Positions 15,455-22,569 of a DNA stretch of 25,315 nucleotides are shown piece after piece. Below the pieces are notes generated by a model. That model saw only the letters and a list, made by a program, of their open reading frames with translations. It made no database searches and was not told where the DNA came from. Source of the stretch: an uncultured Campylobacter sp. (GTDB lineage: Bacteria; Campylobacterota; Campylobacteria; Campylobacterales; Campylobacteraceae); the NCBI RefSeq assembly GCF_938045405.1, contig NZ_CALIMW010000255.1:1-25315 (forward strand), in the 5' to 3' direction. The first letter of the stretch is position 1, and every line of letters begins with the position of its first letter. Position numbers and translations under genes: made by a program.

Positions 15455-16189
15455 CTAATTTAAGTTTAAGTTTTTTGGAATTAGCATAAATTTTTCGCTT
15501 TTTGCGACCTCGTAAATTTTGCTCCCGGCCCCGAACGAACATAAATTTATATATTTTTTTTCGCCGAAATATAAAATTTCATCTTGATGATAATGCCCTT
15601 CGATGATCAAATTTGCCGCGTAAAAATTGATCTTCGGCGCGATTATATCCTTGAAATCCGGCATTTTTTTGTATAGGTTTTTCCCCTCTTGCGATTTTAA
15701 GATCATCTTTGAAATTTTAAATTTTAAAGCGCGATCGAGCAAGTCCATAAATTTCAGAAAAGTTCTGTTTCGCAGCGAAAGCAGCGCAAATTGCGTCAGG
15801 CGCGGCAAAAACAGATCGCCGTGCGCAATCTGCACCGCCTCGCCGCCCTCGCAGATAAATTTCACGGGCTGCGCGCCGTTCGGATAAACTTTTGCGCGGG
15901 GGAAAATTTCGCGCAGATTAAAATCGTGGTTGCCCTCGAAGTAAAAAATTTCGCATTTTTGCGACAGCTCGTTTATTAGCGCGATCTCCTCTTCGTAGAA
16001 GCGCTGCACGTAGGTCGTGTTTGCCAAAAAATCAAACATATCGCCCATCATAAAAATTTGAGGCGGCGGCGCGGGTTCAGCCTTCAGCGCGCGCAGAAAT
16101 TTCAAAAATTGCGGTCTGCTCGCGCCCGTGTGCGCATCGCCGATAAATATCGCGCCCTGGTTTATCGTCTGAATTTGATCATTTTGCAT
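15455..16189 (-). CDS. LpxH-like calcineurin-type metallophosphoesterase
   Basis: Probable UDP-2,3-diacylglucosamine diphosphatase or a related phosphoesterase. The 244-residue protein has the ordered metal-binding motifs of the calcineurin fold: GDAH (17-20), GDMFDF (49-54), GNHD (86-89), HGD (123-125) and GHYH (198-201). The LpxH assignment rests on this motif set, on size and on the nearby lpxB, which acts next in lipid A synthesis. The first motif is GDAH rather than the more usual SDLH, so a different substrate is possible. The middle part (about 140-190) is basic and helical, as in the lipid-binding cap of LpxH. GGAG lies 6 bases before the ATG. It is separated from argC by 42 bases. 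Confidence 0.75.
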   Translation of the reverse strand: MQNDQIQTINQGAIFIGDAHTGASRPQFLKFLRALKAEPAPPPQIFMMGDMFDFLANTTYVQRFYEEEIALINELSQKCEIFYFEGNHDFNLREIFPRAKVYPNGAQPVKFICEGGEAVQIAHGDLFLPRLTQFALLSLRNRTFLKFMDLLDRALKFKISKMILKSQEGKNLYKKMPDFKDIIAPKINFYAANLIIEGHYHQDEILYFGEKKYINLCSFGAGSKIYEVAKSEKFMLIPKNLNLN

Positions 16190-16231
16190 TTAGGCTCCGG
16201 CGCGTGACGGCTTTTGCAAAAAGCTCATCGC

Positions 16232-17239
16232 TTAAATTCCGTGCGCGATGCGCGGCAGCGCCGTATCTTCGGCGAATCCGCACATTAAATTTGCGTTTGC
16301 GACCGCCTGCGACGATGCTCCGCGCAAAAGATTATCGATCGCCGAGTTGATCCAAATTTTATCGCCCGCAGTTTTTACAAAAATATCGCAAAAGTGCGTC
16401 CCTGCGACGTTTTTTATACTCACGGGTTCGCTTCGGACGCGCACGAAAGGCTCGTTTTCGTAAAACTCCCGCAGCACCGCCTCTGTGTCCACGCTCTTTT
16501 GCAGCACGCCAAACGCGCTAACTAGCATTCCGCGCGTAATCGGCAGCAAATTCGGCACGAAAAGCGTGCTAAATCCGCCGCCTCTTAAAATTTGCAGTTG
16601 CTCTTTGATCTCGTCTGCGTGGCGATGCGAGATCGGCGAGTAGGCGCCCGCGTTTTCGTTTACGCTTACGAAATGGCTGCTTGCTTTAAGGGCCTTGCCT
16701 GCGCCGCTTACTCCGCTTTTTGCGTCGATAAATACGCCGGTATCCGGATCTAGTAGCCGCATAAACGGCGCGAGCGCCAAAATGGAGCAGGTGGGGTAGC
16801 AGCCTGGATTTGCGGTAAGTCGCGCCGTGCGGATCTTTTCGCGATTTAGCTCGGGCAGTCCGTAAACGGCGTGGGCTAAATTACGAGGGTCTAAATGCGT
16901 GGTGTAATTTTTCTCGTAAAGCTCGCGACTTAGGCGGTAATCAGCCGATAGATCGACTACCTTGACGCTTTTAAATTTTAAAATTTCGCGGGCAAATTCC
17001 ATCGCTTTTTCATGCGGTAGCGCTAAGAAAATAAGATCGCATCTTTGCGCCGCAACACGAGCGTCCGCAGCTTCTATGCGCATCTCAAACACGCCGCGCA
17101 GCTGCGGGAAAATTTCACTTATCTCACCATCTGTCGAAGCGCCCAAATACGAAATTTCAAAGCTCGGATGTGAAAGTAGAGCCTTAATCAGCTCAAGCCC
17201 CGTATAGCCGCTAACGCCGATGATGCCTACTTTTTTCAC
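16232..17239 (-). CDS. argC: N-acetyl-gamma-glutamyl-phosphate reductase ArgC
   Basis: NADPH-dependent reductase, third step of arginine synthesis. The 335-residue protein has the dinucleotide motif VGIIGVSGYTGLEL near the start, LALPHEKAMEF, VVDLSADYRL (94-103) and the active-site cysteine in TANPGCYPT (Cys147). KSGVSGAGKALKASSHF and HRHADEI (catalytic His region) follow. The frame is open to a TTG at 17251, but I choose the GTG at 17239 (product MKKVGII), which lies one base after the greA stop and matches the usual N-terminus. No other arginine gene is nearby. In C. jejuni argC sits in an arginine cluster elsewhere, so its placement between greA and the phosphoesterase gene is a local rearrangement. 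Confidence 0.93.
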   Translation of the reverse strand: MKKVGIIGVSGYTGLELIKALLSHPSFEISYLGASTDGEISEIFPQLRGVFEMRIEAADARVAAQRCDLIFLALPHEKAMEFAREILKFKSVKVVDLSADYRLSRELYEKNYTTHLDPRNLAHAVYGLPELNREKIRTARLTANPGCYPTCSILALAPFMRLLDPDTGVFIDAKSGVSGAGKALKASSHFVSVNENAGAYSPISHRHADEIKEQLQILRGGGFSTLFVPNLLPITRGMLVSAFGVLQKSVDTEAVLREFYENEPFVRVRSEPVSIKNVAGTHFCDIFVKTAGDKIWINSAIDNLLRGASSQAVANANLMCGFAEDTALPRIAHGI

Positions 17240-17240
17240 G

Positions 17241-17732
17241 CTAATTCTCAAATTTTATCGGCTTGTATTCGACGCTTAAAATTTCCACGTCGCGCGTGCC
17301 TGATGGTAGCTGAAGCACCACCTCATCGCCCTCTGCTTTGCCTAAAAGCTGGCGTGCAAGCGGCGTGTTAATATTGATGAGCTTACGCGAGATATCTGCC
17401 TCGCTAAGGCCTACGATCGTGTAAACCTCCTCCCGCTCGGTCTCCACGTCCATAAAGGTAACGGTGGAGCCGAATTTTACGCGGTCGTGCTCGTATGTAG
17501 AGGGATCAATGATCTTTGAGCGAGAGATGATGTCGCTAAGCTCGGCGATACGCGAGAGCAGAAACGCCTGTTCTTCGCGCGCCGCGTGGTACTCGGCGTT
17601 TTCTTTCAGATCGCCGTGTCCGCGCGCGATGTCGATCTGCTGCACGATGTGAGGCAGCTTCACGCTCTGAAGCTCTTTGAGCTCGGAGGTGATCTTTTCA
17701 TATCCGTAAAGCGTCATTGGTTCTGTCGTCAT
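17241..17732 (-). CDS. greA: Transcription elongation factor GreA
   Basis: Stimulates RNA polymerase to cleave the RNA 3' end of backtracked complexes. The 163-residue protein has an N-terminal coiled coil (about 1-80) with the conserved tip GDLKENAEYHAAREEQ, which reaches the polymerase active site. Its C-terminal FKBP-like domain includes GSTVTF, YTIVGLSEAD and INTPLARQLLGKAEGDEV. The ATG follows AGGAAG. It ends just before argC with one base between stop and start, and begins 48 bases after lpxB ends, in the same order as C. jejuni. Confidence 0.97.
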   Translation of the reverse strand: MTTEPMTLYGYEKITSELKELQSVKLPHIVQQIDIARGHGDLKENAEYHAAREEQAFLLSRIAELSDIISRSKIIDPSTYEHDRVKFGSTVTFMDVETEREEVYTIVGLSEADISRKLININTPLARQLLGKAEGDEVVLQLPSGTRDVEILSVEYKPIKFEN

Positions 17733-17780
17733 AATCTTCCTTTCTTTTTATCAAATTATATAAGCTTTAGCCTTAAAATT

Positions 17781-18968
17781 TTAGCTCGCAGGCTGCGTTA
17801 AAATTTTTGCCACGTTTTCGCTGGAGCCGAGCTTTAGATAATCTCGCAGCTTCTTGCTCGCAAGTTTAAATTTCGCGGCGTCGCAGCGCTCGTATGCGGC
17901 GAGTAGGTTTTGCGCGCTTACCTCGGATTGCAAAAGCTCCTCATGTAGCGGCTCCTCGCCCAAAAAATCAAAAATAATATTCGCAAGCCCCACGTGCTTT
18001 AGCTTTACGAGCTTTCGCGCGAGCCAAACGTCAAACGCGCGAGCCTTGTAGCACAGCACGAACGGAGTGCCGATGAGCGCCGCCTCAAGCGTCGCCGTAC
18101 CCGAGCAGATGAAGGCGAAATCGCAATCTTTAAGCGTGGCGGGAGTATCGTTTGCGATGCTAAAGCCGTCCAGAGGCCCGTAAATTTCATCTCTTTGATC
18201 CATCAGATGCGGCGGGATTATTAAGGTTCGCTCGCTATTTTCAAATTTAGGCGCAAGGGCTCTAAAAATCGGCATCAGCCTTGAAATTTCAGCCCTACGC
18301 GAGCCCGGCATAAAGGCGATCTTGCCCCGTTTTTCGTAGCTTGATTTTTGGAATTTTATCTCATCAAGCAGCGGATGCCCCACGAAAGAGTACTTTGCGG
18401 TTTTAGCGCTTTGGCTGCTTTGGCGCGCGGCATCCTCTTTCGGCTCAGCGTCTTTATCTTTTGTTTCTTGTAGCGAGGCGTCTTTGCTCTCCGCTTCTTG
18501 CGGCACAGCGCCTTTATCTACCTCGTAGTCCGCGCCGAAAAATTTCGCCTCAAAAGGCCAGATTGAGAGCAGATTATCGCAAAACGCCTTCAGCTTCTCC
18601 GCTCTGTGCGGCTTCCACGCCCAAACCTGCGGCAGGATATAATATGAAATTTCCGCGCGCGCGCCGCTTTCTTTGATCGCGCGAGCTAGCGGCAGATTAA
18701 ACGCGGGCGAGTCGATCAAAAGCACGCGATCGCACTCCGCCGCAAGCCGCGTCATCTGCGCTACGGCGCGCCTAGCCTTTAAAATCAGCGGCAGAATTTC
18801 AATAAAGCCCATCGCCGAAAACTCGCTGCTTTTGTATATCGGCGAGCCCAACTTTTCATCGAAAATTCCGCAAATCTCGCAAGCGGGATCGAGTTTTTTA
18901 AGATGCGCTAGAACCTCTTTAAAATGCAGATTCGCCGAGGGTTCTAGGCAAGAAATTAAATATTTCAA
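17781..18968 (-). CDS. lpxB: Lipid-A-disaccharide synthase LpxB with a low-complexity insertion
   Basis: GT19 glycosyltransferase on the cytoplasmic face of the inner membrane; joins lipid X and UDP-diacylglucosamine into the lipid A disaccharide. The 395-residue protein shows LISCLEPSANLH at the start, LLIDSPAFNLPLA (83-95), YYILPQVWAWKPHR (109-122), SFVGHPLLDE, FMPGSRRAEI and CSGTATLEAALIGTPFVLCY. Residues about 151-191 (DKGAVPQEAESKDASLQ and on) are an Ala/Glu/Lys/Ser-rich insertion where relatives run straight into FVGHPL; without it, length would be normal. The start is TTG, supported by the family N-terminus MKYLIS, by AAGG 8 bases upstream and by an excellent promoter about 25 bases before it. 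First gene of the leftward unit. Confidence 0.95.
   Translation of the reverse strand: MKYLISCLEPSANLHFKEVLAHLKKLDPACEICGIFDEKLGSPIYKSSEFSAMGFIEILPLILKARRAVAQMTRLAAECDRVLLIDSPAFNLPLARAIKESGARAEISYYILPQVWAWKPHRAEKLKAFCDNLLSIWPFEAKFFGADYEVDKGAVPQEAESKDASLQETKDKDAEPKEDAARQSSQSAKTAKYSFVGHPLLDEIKFQKSSYEKRGKIAFMPGSRRAEISRLMPIFRALAPKFENSERTLIIPPHLMDQRDEIYGPLDGFSIANDTPATLKDCDFAFICSGTATLEAALIGTPFVLCYKARAFDVWLARKLVKLKHVGLANIIFDFLGEEPLHEELLQSEVSAQNLLAAYERCDAAKFKLASKKLRDYLKLGSSENVAKILTQPAS
18396..18518. repeat. Low-complexity in-frame insertion within lpxB
   Basis: Encodes about 41 extra residues of LpxB. On the plus strand the phrase GCGTCTTTATCTTTT recurs in variants (GCGTCTTTGCTCTCC, GCGCCTTTATCTACC), giving the protein an irregular AE[SP]K[DE]-like repeat. 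It lacks RAATTY hexamers, so it differs in type from the lysA insertion. Boundaries are approximate and rest on where family similarity stops. Confidence 0.6.
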
Positions 18969-18992
18969 ATTTAGCCTTTTAAATTTTTGTTA

Positions 18993-19015
18993 ATTATAGC
19001 AAAATGTGCTAAAAT
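18993..19015. promoter_or_regulatory. Symmetrical divergent promoter of lpxB and the lipoprotein gene
   Basis: ATTATAGCA (18993-19001) and TGCTAAAAT (19007-19015) form an inverted repeat with 8 of 9 pairs around 5 bases. Read leftward, the first arm is TGCTATAAT, a perfect extended -10 about 25-33 bases before the lpxB start. Read rightward, the second arm is TGCTAAAAT, an extended -10 about 22 bases before the lipoprotein start. The two elements are back to back, so one polymerase must exclude the other. Confidence 0.7.
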
Positions 19016-19036
19016 TAAGCCGACAAAGGATTTAAG

Positions 19037-19537
19037 ATGAGAAATTTTAAAATTTTAGCGCTATGCGGCGCGTTCGTGATGTTGCTAGGCGGTTGCGGCG
19101 CGGCTAAATACCAAAAGCGTCAAGTCACCGAGGATCCCGCAGTAACGGCGCGTTTTGAGGCGCTTAGTAAGCTAGGCTCGCCCGCACTCGTCGCTAAAGC
19201 CGCAGCTAGCGAGATCGCAGCAGACGTAGGCGGCGCCAAGCCCCACGTTAAGGTCGCGCAGTTTGCCTTCCTCGAAGAAATTAGCGCACAAGGAAGCGAT
19301 CTGATCTATGCCTACTCGCTAAGCCCTGGCTGGGCGAGCTTAAAAAGCTCCGATCGGCAAAAATATCTCAAATTGCTAGCCAAGGATATTACCGAAAATG
19401 ACTGCAACGCACCTAGTACGCGAGCTTTATTGCGAAGCGGAGTGCGTGAAGTGCACCGATTTTTCTACGATTATCCAAGCTCGCACCTACTTGATTCGCA
19501 GGTAAGCGAGGAGATATGCCGCAAAGCAGGGTTATAG
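19037..19537 (+). CDS. Small outer-envelope lipoprotein of unknown function
   Basis: A 166-residue protein with a clear lipoprotein signal: basic MRNFK, a hydrophobic stretch and the lipobox LLGGC, giving a lipidated Cys20. The mature part is mixed helix and strand without cofactor motifs. A C-terminal portion (about 92-160, IYAYSLSPGW through ENDCNAPSTRALLRSGVREVHRFFYD) resembles a widespread family of small periplasmic proteins with a conserved NDxCxxPxxRxLLxxGV pattern. I know no function for it. The second and third cysteines (Cys120 and the one near the C-terminus) could pair. AAAGGA precedes the ATG. It is transcribed away from lpxB from the shared promoter region and followed by a 413-bp gene-free stretch. 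Confidence 0.85.
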   Translation: MRNFKILALCGAFVMLLGGCGAAKYQKRQVTEDPAVTARFEALSKLGSPALVAKAAASEIAADVGGAKPHVKVAQFAFLEEISAQGSDLIYAYSLSPGWASLKSSDRQKYLKLLAKDITENDCNAPSTRALLRSGVREVHRFFYDYPSSHLLDSQVSEEICRKAGL

Positions 19538-19950
19538 ATAAGTCTAGCGTAATTTTTATGCCGCGGATTTGCATCGGCGCGAAAGCAAAATTTCGTGGTG
19601 TAAAATTTTACGATAATTTAAAAGACAAATTTTGCGGCGAGTTGCGGAGTGCGGTCGCAAAATTTAATTTAAGAAATTTCGAAAGTGAAATTTAGGAGAT
19701 GAAATTACGTGGCAGGCTATAAAATTTGTAGCGAAAAAAGATAAAATTTCGTAGCAAAAAGGCGGAATTTTTCTATGGATTTTGTAATCTAAGCTAACGT
19801 GAAATTTCACGGAAAAATTTGGCGCGACGGAATTTTATGCCACGCAAGCTAAATAGCAATTTTTGCATAGTAAAGAATTAAGCGCTAAAATTTTACAGAC
19901 AGAATTCCGCTCTGATAGGTCTGTCGCGAAATTTTAGTTAAAGAGAGAAT
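19538..19950. other. Gene-free stretch packed with RAATTY hexamers
   Basis: No reading frame, RNA gene or insertion sequence is evident in these 413 bases. By hand I count 15 RAATTY hexamers between 19588 and 19935, about one per 23 bp, separated by GC-richer linkers often containing GTGGC, GCGAC or GTAGC. Spacing is irregular, unlike the 30-bp array near lysA. The last bases, AAAGAGAG, provide the surE ribosome site; I cannot point to a clear surE -10. Confidence 0.7.
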
Positions 19951-20730
19951 ATGAAAGAAATTTTAATCACCAATGACGATGGATTCGAAGCGCGCGGTCT
20001 TTTGGAGCTCGCAAGCGCGCTAAGATCGGTCGCAAACGTCACTATCGTAGCGCCGAGCTCGGAGAAATCGGCATGCTCGCACTCGCTCACGCTCACGCGT
20101 CCGCTTAGATTTGTAAAGCTAGACGACGGATTTTTCAAACTCGACGATGCTACGCCCGCAGACTGCGTGTATTTGGCGCTCCGCGCGCTGTATAACCATA
20201 AGCCCGATCTTGTGATAAGCGGCATAAATCACGGCGCCAACGTCGCAGAGGACGTGACCTATTCTGGCACCTGCGGAGGCGCGATGGAGGGGGTTTTGCA
20301 AGGCATTCCCGCGCTTGCGGTGAGCCAGTTTTACGTCGCGGATTCGCTGCAGCGATACGGATTTGATCTCGCGTGCGAGCTCGCGGTGGAATTGGTCGAG
20401 AAAATCTTTAATAAAGGCTTTCCTCTGCCGCCGAAGCAGTTTTTAAATTTAAATGTCCCTGCCGTTTCAAAGCAGGATTTTAAGGGGCTAACGGTCGCTC
20501 CGTGCGGCGAGAAGCTCTATGATACCGACGCGCAGCTAAACCGCAATCCGCGCGGAATAGAGTATTATTGGCTCGGCAAATCTACGCTCAGTTTTGATGC
20601 GAGCAGGAACGAAAACAGCGATATTTCGGTGCTGTTTGAGGGGCGAGCGACATTAAGTCCGATCAAGCTAAATTTAACCGCGCACGAGCAGATGAGCGCG
20701 CTAGAAAGGTGGATGAAAAACGATGAGTGA
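19951..20730 (+). CDS. surE: 5'/3'-nucleotidase SurE
   Basis: Metal-dependent phosphatase acting on nucleoside monophosphates, often linked to stationary-phase survival. The 259-residue protein begins MKEILITNDDGF with the metal-binding Asp9 and Asp10. It has the serine region APSSEKSACSHSLT (34-47), SGINHGANV (90-98, metal-binding Asn93), and TYSGTCGGAMEG (103-114). The C-terminal half is typical (LNLNVPAVSKQDFKGL, then TDAQLNRNPRGIEYYWLG). It overlaps the next gene by 8 bases. The surE and ThiF-like pair is also adjacent in C. jejuni (about Cj0293-Cj0294). Confidence 0.96.
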   Translation: MKEILITNDDGFEARGLLELASALRSVANVTIVAPSSEKSACSHSLTLTRPLRFVKLDDGFFKLDDATPADCVYLALRALYNHKPDLVISGINHGANVAEDVTYSGTCGGAMEGVLQGIPALAVSQFYVADSLQRYGFDLACELAVELVEKIFNKGFPLPPKQFLNLNVPAVSKQDFKGLTVAPCGEKLYDTDAQLNRNPRGIEYYWLGKSTLSFDASRNENSDISVLFEGRATLSPIKLNLTAHEQMSALERWMKNDE

Positions 20731-21391
20731 GGTCGTAGTAGACCGCTTTTCGCGCTCGCGCCTGCTTTTCGGCGAGGATTTTGCAAGGCTGCAAAGCGCT
20801 AAAATTTTAATCTGCGGCTGCGGCGGCGTGGGCGGAGCGGCGATAGAGGCGCTGTACCGCAGCGGCGCGGTGAATCTAAGCGTGATCGATTGCGATCGCT
20901 TCGAGATAACCAATCAAAACCGCCAGCTTGGAAGCGAACACGTAGGCGAGCTAAAATGCGAGGTTTTCGCGCGCAAATTTAAAGGCGTGACGCCGATCGC
21001 CGCCAGGATCGATGAGGAATTTTTGTCGGAATTCGACCTCGGCAAATTTGATTTCGTAATCGACGCGATAGACGACGTGAGCGCCAAGATCGCTCTTGCG
21101 CTACGCTGCAGCGAGGCGGGCGCGGGCTTCATAAGCTCGATGGGCAGCGCAAAGAGGCTCGATCCCGCTAAAATCAAAATCCGATCAATCTGGCAGACGC
21201 AAGGCGATCCGCTCGCGCGCAAGATCAGATATGAGCTGCGAAAGCGCGGCTTTGCGGGCGATTTTGACGTCGTCTGCTCGAGCGAGCCGCCGCGCGTCAA
21301 ATCGATGGGTAGCTTCATGGGCGTGACCGCGAGCTTCGGGCTTTTCATCGCAAGCTACGTCGTGCGCAGGCTGATAGGCGAGCAGGTTTAA
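20723..21391 (+). CDS. TcdA/ThiF-family E1-like ATP-dependent enzyme
   Basis: Adenylating enzyme of the ThiF/MoeB/E1 superfamily. The 222-residue protein has the ATP-binding GCGGVGG (32-38), the acidic VIDCDRFEITNQNRQ (54-68) and VIDAIDDVSAKI (112-123). The later segment MGSAKRLDPAKIKIRSIWQT, followed by DPLARKIRYELRKRG and VVCSSEPP, matches TcdA (CsdL), which cyclises the t6A base at position 37 of tRNAs. It does not fit MoeB or ThiF, which carry zinc-binding CxxC pairs; none are present here. I therefore favour tRNA threonylcarbamoyladenosine dehydratase, though databases often name the Campylobacter homologue MoeB or ThiF. The start overlaps the end of surE by 8 bases, implying coupling. 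A 678-bp gene-free stretch follows. Confidence 0.85.
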   Translation: MSEVVVDRFSRSRLLFGEDFARLQSAKILICGCGGVGGAAIEALYRSGAVNLSVIDCDRFEITNQNRQLGSEHVGELKCEVFARKFKGVTPIAARIDEEFLSEFDLGKFDFVIDAIDDVSAKIALALRCSEAGAGFISSMGSAKRLDPAKIKIRSIWQTQGDPLARKIRYELRKRGFAGDFDVVCSSEPPRVKSMGSFMGVTASFGLFIASYVVRRLIGEQV

Positions 21392-22069
21392 CGCTTAAAT
21401 TTCATAGCGCTTCGGCGCATGGCTCCGCCTAGTCGTGCTTGGCGGTTAAATTTTAGATATTTTGAGCTTTTGATCTGAGCGCGCTTTGCATGCGGTACGG
21501 CGCGGCAAGTGCTTTGCGGACGCGCATGCGGTTAAAATTCAAAAGCGGCGAAAGCGGAATTTTACCTAGCGACGAAGATAAAATTTACTCGGCGCAAAGG
21601 TGAAATTTCATTGCTGCGAAGGATAAAATTTTATCCGCAAAGATCGACGCAGACTCGGCGCGAGATGAAATTTAAGGACCACGCGAGCTACACGCACATA
21701 TTGATGCATACGGCGTGTCATTTTAGCAGGTGCCAGATAGCAGCCTAGGATTAAAAATTAAATACGCGGATCGCAAGCTTGCTTGTGAGCGAAATTTTGA
21801 TTGAATTAAGTTCGCGCAGCTATCCTATGCGGCGTGTTTCATAGTGATGAGGCTTGAAATTCTATCGCGACTTTACGCTTTTTGATGCAAAAAGAGGCGT
21901 GCTCAGGCAAGCAAAACCAAATCTGCGCGCATTAGCCGCCGCGTAGCGCCTAAATAAGCGTAAAGTGTAAGCAAGGCTCAAGCAAACGCAGCGGCAAGCT
22001 TACTTCTAAATTCCATTTTTTACCGCTCGCAAAAAGCGGAATTTAGAAATTTAATTTAAAGGAGCAGCG
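21392..22069. other. Long gene-free stretch with RAATTY hexamers and a hairpin
   Basis: No credible frame or RNA gene is seen in 678 bases, unusually long for this compact segment. By hand I count 13 RAATTY hexamers between 21397 and 22053, densest in the first 280 bases. The middle (about 21670-21990) is less regular and has a short perfect palindrome GCAAGCTTGC near 21773. It may hold decayed coding sequence from genes present here in relatives (in C. jejuni an acetyltransferase gene and the pan genes follow), but I could not recognise any remnant. Confidence 0.6.
22004..22048 (+). promoter_or_regulatory. Hairpin immediately before the nitroreductase gene
   Basis: TTCTAAATTCC (22004-22014) pairs perfectly with GGAATTTAGAA (22038-22048). 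Inside, a T run and an A run (TTTTT / AAAAA) can add five more pairs with small bulges, leaving a loop near ACCGCTCG. It ends 12 bases before the GGAG ribosome site. Each arm contains a RAATTY hexamer. It could be a terminator, an attenuator in the leader, or a by-product of inverted hexamers. Confidence 0.5.
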
Positions 22070-22567
22070 ATGAATGAAATTTTTACACGCACGAGCGTGC
22101 GGAACTTTACCGAGAAAATGCCGAGCGACGATCAGATCGAGCTCGTGCTAAAAGCCGCGATGCAAGCCCCTAGCGCGGGCAACCAACGCTCATGGGAGTT
22201 TTACGTAGTGCGCGACCGCACCGCCCTTACGCTACTTAGCAGCGTCGGCACCTACGGCGGCTGCACGAAGGATGCGCCGCTTGCGATCGTGGTCTGCACG
22301 CGCAAAAGCGGCTTAAAATTCCAGCCCTACGCTCGCTACGACTGCGCTTGTGCGGCAGAAAATCTCTGGCTGGCAGCGCACCATTTGGGGCTTGGCACCA
22401 CGTGGCTGGGCGTAGCGCCCGATATTTACGCGATGGAGCGCGTAAGAGAAATTTTGGATCTGCCTGGGCATTTAGAGGCGTTTTGCATTATGCCTTTGGG
22501 CTTTCCGTCTCGCGTCACAAAGGCGCATTCACGCTTTGAGCCCGCTAAAATTCACTTCGTAGGCTAG
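22070..22567 (+). CDS. Nitroreductase-family FMN oxidoreductase
   Basis: Flavin-dependent NAD(P)H oxidoreductase of the small nitroreductase family; natural substrate unknown. The 165-residue protein begins with RTSVRNFTEKMPSDDQI, the FMN phosphate-binding start. It continues AAMQAPSAGNQRSWEFYVV (30-48), DAPLAIVVC and ENLWLAAHHLGLGTTWLG (FMN-binding helix), ending in CIMPLGFPS. The size is at the short end because the helical excursion of larger family members is absent. The cysteine set around YDCACAAENLW is typical for this subgroup. The ATG follows GGAGC. It is followed after 2 bases by modD, so it probably belongs to the same transcript. No link to molybdate metabolism can be shown. Confidence 0.9.
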   Translation: MNEIFTRTSVRNFTEKMPSDDQIELVLKAAMQAPSAGNQRSWEFYVVRDRTALTLLSSVGTYGGCTKDAPLAIVVCTRKSGLKFQPYARYDCACAAENLWLAAHHLGLGTTWLGVAPDIYAMERVREILDLPGHLEAFCIMPLGFPSRVTKAHSRFEPAKIHFVG

Positions 22568-22569
22568 AT

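Noticed and set aside
19895..19924. Inverted repeat ACAGAC / GTCTGT with an 18-base loop before surE
   Set aside because: A six-base stem with a large loop is easily found by chance in 400 bp; no T run and no clear promoter relation.
20914..21348. A 144-codon minus-strand frame opposite the ThiF-like gene
   Set aside because: Antisense shadow of a gene with clear E1 motifs; composition is unlike the real proteins.
21392..22069. Remnant of an acetyltransferase or other lost gene in the long gap
   Set aside because: Reading all frames by eye gave no run of recognisable family sequence. A translated database search would be decisive, but I cannot support it from sequence alone.
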